Shown piece by piece: positions 1-6,066 of a DNA stretch of 6,066 nt. This DNA is from Bacteroidales bacterium (lineage in GTDB: Bacteria; Bacteroidota; Bacteroidia; Bacteroidales; UBA1556). The notes under the pieces were generated by a model. The model was not told where the DNA came from. It was given only the letters and a program-made list of their open reading frames with translations, and ran no database searches. Each line of letters starts with the position of its first letter. Within the stretch, counting starts at the first letter, position 1. The translations under genes and the position numbers were made by a program. The stretch is from the NCBI GenBank assembly GCA_029939445.1, contig JAOZSY010000162.1, positions 1 to 6,066 on the forward strand. The letters are read 5' to 3'.

Positions 1-562
1 AATAATTAGGGATAGTCATACCATTGGTAACAACAACACGTGGAGCATCTTTATGCGAAGGAAATAATCCCATAGGATGACCAGAATACATAGCAAGAGT
101 TTGTTCGTCAGTCATTTCTGACAAATACTGCATTGTAAGGCGATATTGTGCCCAGTTCTGAAATACAGCACCATTTCCACCATAGGTGATTAGCTCATGA
201 GGATGCTGAGCAATTGCATAATCAAGATTATTGCTAACCATTAACATAATAGCTGCTGCTTGTTTCGATTTATGAGGATAATCGTTAATACTACGAGCCG
301 TAATTTCGTATTTAGGACGCAAGCGATACATATATATACGACCATACTTTGCTAATTCCTCAGCAAATTCGGGAGCAAGCTCAGTATGGTGTTTAGTATC
401 AAAATAACGAAGTGCATTACGTAATGCTAATTTCTTTTCTTCATCATTTAATATCTCTTTTCTTATTGGAGCATGACTTACAGTTGTGTCAAGCTCTACT
501 TTTGGAGGCAATACATCAGGTATACCCTGGCGAATGTCATCTTGGAATTGTTCTAATGTCAT
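1..562 (-). CDS. hutU: Urocanate hydratase (urocanase), N-terminal part, cut by the left window edge
   Basis: Catalyses the second step of histidine degradation in the cytoplasm, urocanate plus water to 4-imidazolone-5-propionate, using tightly bound NAD+ (EC 4.2.1.49). The visible 187 codons start MTLEQFQDDIRQG and stay open to the edge, so the C-terminus is missing. Residues 127-138 read YGGNGAVFQNWA, the glycine-rich NAD-binding segment. They are followed by MYSGHPMGLFPSH (158-170) and DAPRVVVTNGM (172-182), both strongly urocanase-like. The roughly 125 residues before the glycine motif, and the GAVFQNW wording, match the longer Bacteroidota type (about 660 residues by recall) rather than the roughly 557-residue Pseudomonas type. 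The ATG at 562-560 is the only start that keeps this N-terminus, and no Shine-Dalgarno sequence is visible. The gene lies 248 bases downstream of hutH on the same strand, consistent with one catabolic unit. I saw no good -7 box of its own, so read-through from hutH is possible but unproven. Confidence 0.95.
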   Translation of the reverse strand, partial: MTLEQFQDDIRQGIPDVLPPKVELDTTVSHAPIRKEILNDEEKKLALRNALRYFDTKHHTELAPEFAEELAKYGRIYMYRLRPKYEITARSINDYPHKSKQAAAIMLMVSNNLDYAIAQHPHELITYGGNGAVFQNWAQYRLTMQYLSEMTDEQTLAMYSGHPMGLFPSHKDAPRVVVTNGMTIPNY

Positions 563-638
563 AACTTTATATATTTAGTAATACTAAATTTTTAGTTGGT
601 ATTATAATTTTATAATTATTAAAGAGTTTTAAATAAAT

Positions 639-718
639 GTAATCGGTTATCAGTAAATCAGTAATCTGTAACAATCGGATTACCTTCAAATTAATATTTA
701 CTGACACACTGTTTACTG
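639..718. repeat. Cluster of short direct and inverted repeats between hutH and hutU
   Basis: Within 80 bases, TCAGTAAA (650-657) is followed immediately by its near copy TCAGTAAT (658-665). The reverse complement ATTTACTGA (696-704) pairs perfectly over 9 bases with TCAGTAAAT (650-658), and TTTACTG occurs again at 712-718. In addition, GTAATC occurs at 639-644 and 661-666, and both can pair with GATTAC at 678-683. AATCGG is repeated at 641-646 and 673-678. In either orientation this could fold into alternative hairpins. The arrangement is seen directly in the sequence. Its role, whether mRNA structure or processing between hutH and hutU or simply a degenerate intergenic repeat, is not known to me. 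No ORF or RNA gene was recognised in the 563-810 gap. Confidence 0.5.
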
Positions 719-733
719 TTCACGGACATATAT

Positions 734-772
734 AGAGTTTAATTATTTCAAAACAATTACATAATAAACTCT
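734..772 (-). terminator. Possible hairpin terminator or attenuator after hutH
   Basis: AGAGTTTA (734-741) pairs with TAAACTCT (765-772) over 8 bases. Skipping A742 adds four more pairs (743-746 with 761-764) and leaves a loop of about 14 bases. The stem lies about 40 bases past the hutH stop codon. On the minus strand it is followed by alternating A and T rather than a T-run, so it is not a classic intrinsic terminator. It may be a weak terminator, an mRNA 3'-end stabiliser, or chance in AT-rich DNA. Confidence 0.35.
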
Positions 773-810
773 CTCAAAATCTGTAGAACCAATATCTTTA
801 GCTTCCTTAA

Positions 811-2352
811 TTAATTCAATTTTGTATTCTGCTCAAAATCTAAATCAAACTTTCCCTCTGGTAAATCTAACTCTACATTTTGAATAAACTCTATACTCTT
901 TGCTATCTCAGGATGCATAAACTTATCTACCTCCACAAAATCAACCACTTTACGATATTGAGCAACAAACTCCTCAATAACTGGTGATGATTTTTTTGGT
1001 CTGCGAAATTCTAATGCTTGAGCTGCATTCATAAGCTCAATGGCTAGAATACTTTCCACATTCTTAAGAATTTTATACGTTTTGGTAGCAGCATTTGCTC
1101 CCATACTAACGTGATCCTCTTGCCCTTGCGAGCTCTCTATAGAATCTACTGAAGCAGGAGACGCATATTGTTTATTCAAACTTACCAAAGACGCTGCTGA
1201 GTATTGAGGAATCATAAATCCACTATTCAGTCCTGGTGTAGCCACAAGGAATGAAGGCAAATTACGAATACCTTTTATTAGTTGATAAGTTCTTCTTTCA
1301 GAAATATTTCCTATTTCGGCTAAAGCAATAGCCAAAGCATCAAGTGCTAAAGCTAAAGGCTGTCCGTGGAAATTTCCTGCTGAGATAATTAAATCTTCAT
1401 CAGGAAAAATTGTTGGATTATCAGTAACAGCATTAATCTCATTCTCGAAAACACCTTCTATATGAGTAAAAGAATCCTTTGAAGCACCATGTACTTGTGG
1501 CATACAACGGAAAGAATATGGATCCTGAACATGTTCTTTATGCTGAACTATAAGTTCAGAATCTTTCAATAAACTACGGATACGAGCAGCAGTAGCTATT
1601 TGACCTTTGTGATGACGAACTTGATGTACAGCATCATGGAAAGGCTCAATTCTACCATCAAAAGCATCAAGTGAAAGCGATCCAATAAGGTCTGCTAAAA
1701 CTGATATTTTATTGGCTTTCATAATCATATAAGTTCCATAAGAACTCATAAATTGAGTACCATTCAATAATGCCAATCCCTCTTTAGATTGCATTTTGAT
1801 AGGTTTCCAATTTAGCTCAGACATAATATCTGCAGTTTGAACTTTATTGCCCTTATAATTTACTTCTCCCATACCAATAAGAGGAAGGCTCATATGTGCC
1901 AATGGAGACAAATCACCAGAAGCACCAAGGCTACCACCTTGATATACTACAGGAAGCACATTATTATTGAACATAGAAATCAAACGATCAACAGTATCTA
2001 ACTGCACACCAGAGTGACCATACGACAATGATTGTGCTTTAAGTAAAAGCATTATTTTAACTATAATTTGAGGAACTTCCTCACCTACTCCACAAGCATG
2101 CGACATCATAAGATTCTCCTGAAGAGCACTTAAATCATCATTACCAATAGAGATATTATATAAAGAACCAAAACCCGTATTTATACCATAAATAGGAGTT
2201 TCTTGAGTCTTCATTTTATCATCAAGATATGTTCTACATTTCTGAATTCGTGCCTTAGCATCCTCTGATAGTGCTAAGGTCATATTTTCGTTAAGTATTT
2301 TTGCAATGGTTACATAATTAAGTTCCTCACTGCTAATATAATGTGTTGCCAT
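811..2352 (-). CDS. hutH: Histidine ammonia-lyase (histidase)
   Basis: Deaminates L-histidine to trans-urocanate and ammonia in the cytoplasm (EC 4.3.1.3), the first step of histidine catabolism. The 513-residue length is normal for the family. Ala144-Ser145-Gly146 in GGSLGASGDLSPLAHM is the tripeptide that cyclises to the MIO electrophile. Other active-site landmarks are Tyr55 in YGINTGFG, His85 in MMSHACG, Asn197 in LLNGTQ, Tyr279 and Arg282 in QDPYSFRCMPQVHG, Phe328 in GNFHGQP and Glu412 in SSQGQEDHVSMG. These fit the residues known from the Pseudomonas enzyme, so activity is expected. Histidine rather than phenylalanine or tyrosine specificity is inferred from the His85 and Glu412 context and from the adjacent hutU. 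The start ATG at 2352-2350 gives the full conserved N-terminus, and no Shine-Dalgarno sequence precedes it, as is usual in Bacteroidota. The gene diverges from udk and lies upstream of hutU. Confidence 0.97.
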   Translation of the reverse strand: MATHYISSEELNYVTIAKILNENMTLALSEDAKARIQKCRTYLDDKMKTQETPIYGINTGFGSLYNISIGNDDLSALQENLMMSHACGVGEEVPQIIVKIMLLLKAQSLSYGHSGVQLDTVDRLISMFNNNVLPVVYQGGSLGASGDLSPLAHMSLPLIGMGEVNYKGNKVQTADIMSELNWKPIKMQSKEGLALLNGTQFMSSYGTYMIMKANKISVLADLIGSLSLDAFDGRIEPFHDAVHQVRHHKGQIATAARIRSLLKDSELIVQHKEHVQDPYSFRCMPQVHGASKDSFTHIEGVFENEINAVTDNPTIFPDEDLIISAGNFHGQPLALALDALAIALAEIGNISERRTYQLIKGIRNLPSFLVATPGLNSGFMIPQYSAASLVSLNKQYASPASVDSIESSQGQEDHVSMGANAATKTYKILKNVESILAIELMNAAQALEFRRPKKSSPVIEEFVAQYRKVVDFVEVDKFMHPEIAKSIEFIQNVELDLPEGKFDLDFEQNTKLN

Positions 2353-2376
2353 ATTGTTATATTTTGGATTATTTTG

Positions 2377-2407
2377 CGAAGATAGTAAAATGGGTTTATA
2401 ATAACTA
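2377..2407 (-). promoter_or_regulatory. Weak candidate Bacteroidota-type promoter for hutH
   Basis: On the minus strand, TATCTTCG (2384-2377) differs by one base from the TAnnTTTG -7 consensus. A TAG trinucleotide (2407-2405), a poor match to the TTG -33 box, lies 20 bases upstream, which is the expected spacing. The box is 24 bases from the hutH ATG, implying a short leader. The match is weak in such AT-rich DNA, so this is only a suggestion. Confidence 0.25.
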
Positions 2408-2652
2408 TTGTAATTTATTAAAAAATGTTGGAAGAAATGTCAAGTTATTATTGATTTGGAGATTCATTTATTTGTTTATTCGGAAGCCACATCTTAAATC
2501 TAATATCATTAATCTAAATATCAAATTCTAAAATCCCTTTTTCCTTGTCCTTTTTTAATAAACCACATAAGGCTATTAAGGAACATAAAGTCAAATAAGA
2601 TTTACCTCATTTTAGTTCTTTTTTCCTTATCCCTTTTCCTTAATTAATTTAA

Positions 2653-2660
2653 TATATTTG
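2653..2660 (+). promoter_or_regulatory. Bacteroidota-type -7 box upstream of udk
   Basis: TATATTTG matches the TAnnTTTG -7 consensus of Bacteroidota primary sigma factors exactly and is followed by C. It lies 28 bases before the udk ATG, leaving a short A-rich leader. No clear TTTG or TTG -33 box is present 19-21 bases upstream, where a T- and C-rich stretch lies instead. It probably drives udk, mnmE and the DUF3667 gene. Confidence 0.5.
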
Positions 2661-2688
2661 CAGTATCAAATTTTAAAACAAAACAATA

Positions 2689-3294
2689 ATGTTAGTAATA
2701 GGTATAGCAGGTGGCTCAGGTTCTGGAAAAACAACCGTTGTAAATGAGATAATCAACAGGTTACCAAAGGATTCAGTAGCTGTTATTTCTCAAGATTCAT
2801 ACTATTTTGATAATAAGCATTTATCAAAAGAAGAGAAAAAAGAGATTAATTTCGATCATCCAAATAGTATAGAATGGAGTTTGCTAATCAAAGACTTGGA
2901 TAGTATAAAAAAAGGCAAAGCAATTGATATTCCTATTTATTCATATATAACCTGCGGAAGAGCAAAGGAAACTACTGTTATAAAACCAAAGAAGGTAATT
3001 ATTGTAGAAGGAATTCTTGTACTTACTAATGCTGAACTTAGAAAAAGACTAGATATTATTGTTTATGTTGATGCAGATGGTGATGATAGGCTTATGCGAA
3101 TAATAAAACGCGATATGCAGGAAAGAGGGCGTTCGCTTGATCAAGCGCTAAATCATTACGATAATTTTGTAAAGAAAATGCACCTACAATTTATTGAGCC
3201 AACCAAAAGATATGCAAACATTATTATTCCGCAAGGAGGACGAAACTTAATTGGAATAGATATACTGTCGCATAAAATAAAAGCAAGTATTTAA
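2689..3294 (+). CDS. udk: Uridine kinase (uridine/cytidine kinase)
   Basis: Phosphorylates uridine, and usually cytidine, to the 5'-monophosphate using a nucleoside triphosphate (EC 2.7.1.48), in cytoplasmic pyrimidine salvage. The 201 residues fit the family. The Walker A loop is GGSGSGKTT (8-16). Asp36 in SQDSYY is the expected catalytic base. FDHPNSIEWSLL (55-66), IPIYSYITCGRAKET (81-95), VIIVEGIL (103-110), RDMQERGRSLD (141-151) and MHLQFIEPTKRYA (164-176) align with E. coli Udk from memory. Position 89 is Cys where E. coli and human enzymes have a base-contacting His, and similar TC-x-R wording is my recollection of Bacteroides Udk. The start is fixed by the P-loop beginning eight residues in and by an A-rich leader without Shine-Dalgarno. 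It is the first gene of a probable three-gene unit, 32 bases before mnmE. Phosphoribulokinase-type relatives share the fold, but the motifs favour Udk. Confidence 0.94.
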   Translation: MLVIGIAGGSGSGKTTVVNEIINRLPKDSVAVISQDSYYFDNKHLSKEEKKEINFDHPNSIEWSLLIKDLDSIKKGKAIDIPIYSYITCGRAKETTVIKPKKVIIVEGILVLTNAELRKRLDIIVYVDADGDDRLMRIIKRDMQERGRSLDQALNHYDNFVKKMHLQFIEPTKRYANIIIPQGGRNLIGIDILSHKIKASI

Positions 3295-3326
3295 ATAATT
3301 GCTAAAAAGATTCATTATAAAATAAT

Positions 3327-4703
3327 ATGAGTGAGAATAATATAGATACAATATGTGCACCAGCCACGGGAAATGGAGGAGCAATAAATATTATAAGAAT
3401 TTCAGGCCCGGAGTCTATTCGTATAGCGGATTCATTTTTTGAAGCAAAGAAAAAAGGTTTAAAATTATCAGAAGCTGAAAGTCACACTATTCATTTTGGT
3501 GATATTATTCTTGATAATGAAGTACTTGACGAGGTTCTTATCTCTATATTCTCAGGGAAAAAATCATATACTGGTGAGCCAAGCGTAGAGATAAGCCTAC
3601 ATGCATCGCCATATATTCTTAATAAAACATTAGAACTAATAATAAGCAAAGGCGCAAGAATGGCTGAGCCTGGAGAGTTTTCCATGCGAGCATTCTTAAA
3701 TGGAAAATTAGATCTTGCCCAAGCTGAAGCTGTTGGAGATATTATTGCTTCAGCATCAAAATCAGCCCATAATACTGCCATGCGACAACTAAAAGGTCAG
3801 TTTAGTAATAAATTGATGGATTTGCGTCAGCAATTAATGGATTTTGCTTCGCTTATTGAATTAGAACTAGACTTTGCTGAAGAAGAAGTTGAATTTGCTG
3901 ATAGAAATAAATTCAAAGAGTTGGTTAATAAAATAAATACTGAAGTTAGATCATTAATAAAATCCTTCAAAATAGGAAATGTATTAAAAAAGGGAATTCC
4001 TGTGGCAATAATTGGAAAACCTAATGCAGGAAAATCAACACTTCTAAACACCCTTTTACAAGAAGACAAAGCCATAATATCGGAAATAGAAGGTACTACT
4101 CGTGATGTGATTGAGGATGTAATAAATATAAATGGAGTGCTTTTTCGCTTTATTGATACAGCCGGAATCAGAGATTCAGAAGATGTTATTGAGAAATTAG
4201 GTATTGAAAAAACTTATGCAAAAATAGCTCTAGCAAATATTGTTCTTTTATTGCTCGATGCTTCGGAAATAAAAACAGACACTGATATAGAATCTCAAAT
4301 AAAAACTGCAAAACTAGATATTGATATAGATCAGGAACTAATTATTGTAATAAATAAAATTGATAAATCATATTCTAAACTTATTAATTCGAAATACAAT
4401 ACCGTATTTATTTCTGCAAAAGAAAAAAATATTGAGCAATTAGAAAATGCTTTGAATGTTTATGTAGAGCAATTCAACATTGAAGATCAAAGTATAATAA
4501 CAAATGCCAGACACCTTGAAGCACTTCAAAACAGTAAAGATTCCCTTGATGCTATTAACAATGCTTTTGAAATGGGAATCCCAACTGACTTAATAGCTAT
4601 TGATGTTAGAACTTGCCTTTATCACCTTGGAAGCATTACTGGGCAAATATCTAATGACGAATTACTTGGTAATATATTTGGAAAGTTTTGCATAGGTAAA
4701 TAG
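3327..4703 (+). CDS. mnmE: tRNA uridine-5-carboxymethylaminomethyl modification GTPase MnmE (TrmE)
   Basis: With MnmG it installs the carboxymethylaminomethyl group on C5 of wobble U34 in a subset of tRNAs, using a folate one-carbon unit, glycine and K+-stimulated GTP hydrolysis. The 458 residues match the family. The N-terminal folate-binding domain spans about 1-118, with TICAPATGNGGAINIIRISG at 8-27. A helical domain follows and is completed by the C-terminus. A Ras-like G domain is inserted at about 219-377: G1 GKPNAGKST (230-238), G2 TTRD (257-260), G3 DTAG (277-280), G4 NKID (343-346), G5 SAK (363-365). The invariant C-terminal FCIGK (454-458, Cys455) is intact, so the gene is complete and probably active. 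The ATG at 3327 lies 32 bases after the udk stop, suggesting co-transcription. No strong ribosome binding site is visible. The next gene follows after 30 bases. Confidence 0.97.
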   Translation: MSENNIDTICAPATGNGGAINIIRISGPESIRIADSFFEAKKKGLKLSEAESHTIHFGDIILDNEVLDEVLISIFSGKKSYTGEPSVEISLHASPYILNKTLELIISKGARMAEPGEFSMRAFLNGKLDLAQAEAVGDIIASASKSAHNTAMRQLKGQFSNKLMDLRQQLMDFASLIELELDFAEEEVEFADRNKFKELVNKINTEVRSLIKSFKIGNVLKKGIPVAIIGKPNAGKSTLLNTLLQEDKAIISEIEGTTRDVIEDVININGVLFRFIDTAGIRDSEDVIEKLGIEKTYAKIALANIVLLLLDASEIKTDTDIESQIKTAKLDIDIDQELIIVINKIDKSYSKLINSKYNTVFISAKEKNIEQLENALNVYVEQFNIEDQSIITNARHLEALQNSKDSLDAINNAFEMGIPTDLIAIDVRTCLYHLGSITGQISNDELLGNIFGKFCIGK

Positions 4704-4733
4704 TATTTTTTTAAAAGATAATAAAATATTACT

Positions 4734-5609
4734 ATGAGTGATAATACTACAAACTGTACTAATTGTGAAGCTCAATTTGACCAAGAATCCAAATTTTGCC
4801 CTAATTGTGGTCAAAAAAATATTGAAATAAAACTTCGATTTAAGGATTTTATTTCTGAATTTATCTCTGCAAATTTCAATCTTAATTCTAAGATATTTAT
4901 TTCTCTCAAACTATCATTATTTAAACCTGCTTTTCTTGCTAAGGAATTTCTCTCAGGTAGAAGAACTAAATATATACCTCCCGTAAGACTGTTTTTATTT
5001 ATCAACCTTATTTACTTCTTCTTTCTATTTTTAGACGTATCTAATGTAGGAGCAGTAGAAGTATTAGACAGTAATGACACACAAAATGAGGCAATTGCTA
5101 CACTTCATGAGGATTCTCTTATAAGCAATGTATTACTTGAAAAAGAAAGAGATAGCACATTAGAACTAAATTCAATAGAACAATATTTAGATAACAAAAT
5201 GGAATTATTTAGTACTGATGCAGGGATGCTAAAATTCAAAAATAATTTTAAAAAATATGCATCTACAGGTATGTTGATATTATTACCCTTTATTGCATTT
5301 ATATTTTTTCTACTATTTTATAAAAATAGTTATTATGTTGAGCATCTTACCTTTGTAATCTCATTACAAACTTCTATTCTACTTTATGGCACACTATTTA
5401 TCATTTTAGGTTTTTTTGCAGATAGCGCGTGGGTGATCATAATAGAATTATTATTTATAATAGTATTAACATTTCTATGGACACGGAATTTTTATAACTT
5501 ATCCATAAAAAGAACTCTCTATAAATTACTTATCTTCTTTTTTTCCTATGGAGTACTCATTATTATTTACCTACTATTTTTATTAGCTATGAGTATTATA
5601 TTTATATAA
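4734..5609 (+). CDS. DUF3667-type membrane protein with N-terminal zinc ribbon
   Basis: The function is unknown. The 291 residues start with a zinc-ribbon-like C-x2-C-x10-C-x2-C (Cys8, 11, 22, 25; the second pair reads FCPNCGQK). A conserved amphipathic stretch follows, ending EFLSGRRTKYIPPVRLFLF (71-89), which is the signature I associate with DUF3667 proteins of Bacteroidota. Hydrophobic segments lie at about 83-101, 178-197, 203-227, 232-250 and 262-290, so roughly five inner-membrane helices are likely. A polar, acidic region of about 75 residues (102-177) separates the first helix from the rest. YYVEHLTF (200-207) also resembles the family. There is no signal peptide, so the zinc ribbon should face the cytoplasm. 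The ATG 30 bases after mnmE places it in the udk-mnmE unit, but the family is not known to me to work in tRNA modification. The family assignment is from recall. Confidence 0.8.
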   Translation: MSDNTTNCTNCEAQFDQESKFCPNCGQKNIEIKLRFKDFISEFISANFNLNSKIFISLKLSLFKPAFLAKEFLSGRRTKYIPPVRLFLFINLIYFFFLFLDVSNVGAVEVLDSNDTQNEAIATLHEDSLISNVLLEKERDSTLELNSIEQYLDNKMELFSTDAGMLKFKNNFKKYASTGMLILLPFIAFIFFLLFYKNSYYVEHLTFVISLQTSILLYGTLFIILGFFADSAWVIIIELLFIIVLTFLWTRNFYNLSIKRTLYKLLIFFFSYGVLIIIYLLFLLAMSIIFI

Positions 5610-5734
5610 TTAGCTATATATTAACTCTTTAAATTTATCAGCAACATCAATTGTAACAGAAGTCCTATTTTATTGCTACCTCTTACTCCAACCGTTCCAA
5701 TTAGTTTAGTCAATAATAATATATAAAATCTACA
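5610..5734 (-). other. Possible decayed coding fragment on the minus strand in the 264-base gap
   Basis: On the minus strand, one frame (5734 down to 5663) reads through GTVGVRGSNKIG, and another (5669 down to 5610) reads TSVTIDVADKFKELIYS before a TAA stop. A single frameshift near 5663-5669 would join them. The stretch 5637-5700 is about 37% G+C against about 13% for 5701-5760, which is unusual for spacer DNA here. I do not recognise a protein family. It may equally be chance, or a 3'-end remnant of a lost gene. The remaining gap (to 5873) is AT-rich, with only a 4-base hairpin, GCCT (5775-5778) with AGGC (5786-5789), and an A8 run at 5742-5749. Confidence 0.2.
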
Positions 5735-5833
5735 TCATTATAAAAAAAACTAATATAGTATTATTTGTTTACATGCCTCTAATATAGGCTTGATTCTGTC
5801 TAAATATATAAACCATTTAATACATAATATATC

Positions 5834-5841
5834 TATATTTG
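5834..5841 (+). promoter_or_regulatory. Bacteroidota-type -7 box upstream of the WG-repeat gene
   Basis: TATATTTG, followed by CA, is identical to the box before udk and matches TAnnTTTG exactly. It lies 32 bases from the ATG at 5874, with an A-rich leader between. No good -33 TTG is present at 19-21 bases upstream. It suggests this gene starts its own transcript, separate from the unit to its left. Confidence 0.5.
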
Positions 5842-5873
5842 CATTCTCAAAAAAAAATTAAAAGCATCACTAT

Positions 5874-6066
5874 ATGAAAACCAAGACAATATTAACCGTA
5901 GCATTCCTTATTTTTAACTTAGTATCTATTTCCCAGAATTTTACAAAATTTAAAAGTGAAGAGGGAAAAGTAGGCTTAAAGGACGAGAATGAAAAAATAG
6001 TTTTAAATCCAATTTATGATTATATCTATAATTTCAATAGAGGGTTTGCCAAAATATTTATTGGAG
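5874..6066 (+). CDS. Exported WG-repeat protein, N-terminal part, cut by the right window edge
   Basis: Only 64 codons are visible, open to the edge. Residues 1-21 look like a Sec signal peptide: Lys2 and Lys4, a hydrophobic core from about Ile6 to Ile19, and a likely cleavage around SISQ-N. No lipoprotein lipobox cysteine is seen. From about residue 31, GKVGLKDENEKIVLNPIYD and then FNRGFAKIF match the WG (KWG) repeat pattern, in which G-K-x-G-x-x-D/N-x-x-x-K-I-V is followed by P-x-Y-D and F-x-x-G-x-A. More repeats would be expected beyond the edge. WG-repeat proteins are common exported or surface proteins of Bacteroidota, and their molecular role is mostly unknown. The ATG is chosen because it begins the signal peptide directly. 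Its own -7 box and the 264-base gap set it apart from the upstream unit. Confidence 0.75.
   Translation, partial: MKTKTILTVAFLIFNLVSISQNFTKFKSEEGKVGLKDENEKIVLNPIYDYIYNFNRGFAKIFIG

Larger units (their letters stand above)
2353..2688. other. Divergent intergenic region between hutH and udk, no gene seen
   Basis: These 336 bases separate the leftward hut genes from the rightward udk unit. They must hold both promoters. A pyrimidine-rich tract occurs twice on the plus strand, at 2538-2554 and 2620-2637. The copies share TTTTTCCTT, then G or A, then TCC or TCCC, then TTTT, and are 65 bases apart. TTAATA (2555-2560) and TATTAA (2574-2579) could form a weak hairpin between them. A 62-codon open frame beginning inside the hutH start region is AT-driven and resembles no protein I know. 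No riboswitch or tRNA-like structure was recognised. Confidence 0.6.

Noticed and set aside
2416..2444. TTGACA, 17 bases, TAATAA on the minus strand upstream of hutH
   Set aside because: It resembles an E. coli sigma-70 promoter, but Bacteroidota do not use that consensus, and the -10 match is partial in AT-rich DNA.
2343..2531. 62-codon plus-strand open frame between hutH and udk
   Set aside because: It overlaps the hutH start, is rich in Ile, Asn, Lys and Leu as expected from AT-rich spacer, resembles no family and has no ribosome binding site.
3597..3599. Leu91 in MnmE (EISLHASPYI) where I recall Cys in related proteins
   Set aside because: E. coli has Gly at this place, so the position is variable and not an active-site loss.
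3491..4075. Two minus-strand open frames (3491-3781 and 3827-4075) inside mnmE
   Set aside because: They lie antisense to a fully conserved mnmE coding region and are shadow frames.
4811..5005. 64-codon minus-strand open frame inside the DUF3667 gene
   Set aside because: It is antisense to the conserved N-terminal part of that gene, with no independent support.
5742..5759. Short hairpin followed by eight T on the minus strand (ACTA-TAT-TAGT then T-run)
   Set aside because: The stem has only four pairs and no minus-strand gene lies upstream of it to terminate, so it is most likely chance.

Overview
The window looks like chromosomal DNA of a Bacteroidota species, perhaps Bacteroidales or a relative. 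Four things point there. The DNA is very AT-rich. Starts lack clear Shine-Dalgarno sequences and are preceded by A-rich leaders. Two genes have a TAnnTTTG box, the -7 element of Bacteroidota promoters. The proteins also fit the phylum: a long-type urocanate hydratase, a uridine kinase with TC-x-R in its pyrimidine loop, a DUF3667 zinc-ribbon membrane protein and a secreted WG-repeat protein. This is inferred from sequence recall, with no database search.

Left part (1-2352, minus strand): a histidine-utilisation block. hutH (histidine ammonia-lyase) is complete. hutU (urocanate hydratase) lies downstream of it and runs off the left edge. They catalyse consecutive steps, histidine to urocanate to imidazolonepropionate. 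The 248-base gap between them carries a probable hairpin and a cluster of inverted and direct short repeats. The remaining hut genes are not in the window.

Middle (2353-2688): a 336-base divergent intergenic region with no convincing gene. It carries a weak candidate promoter for hutH, two copies of a pyrimidine-rich tract, and a good -7 box for the rightward unit.

Right part (2689-5609, plus strand): udk (uridine kinase, pyrimidine salvage), mnmE (tRNA wobble-uridine modification GTPase) and an uncharacterised DUF3667-type membrane protein. Gaps of 32 and 30 bases suggest one transcript. After a 264-base gap that may contain a decayed gene fragment on the minus strand, a new transcription unit begins. 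It encodes an exported WG-repeat protein cut by the right edge.

Most of the window is ordinary housekeeping and catabolic content. No mobile element, CRISPR array, tRNA or rRNA was seen. The less explained parts are the DUF3667 protein downstream of mnmE, the Cys at the usual His position of the uridine kinase, and the repeat-bearing or possibly decayed intergenic stretches.
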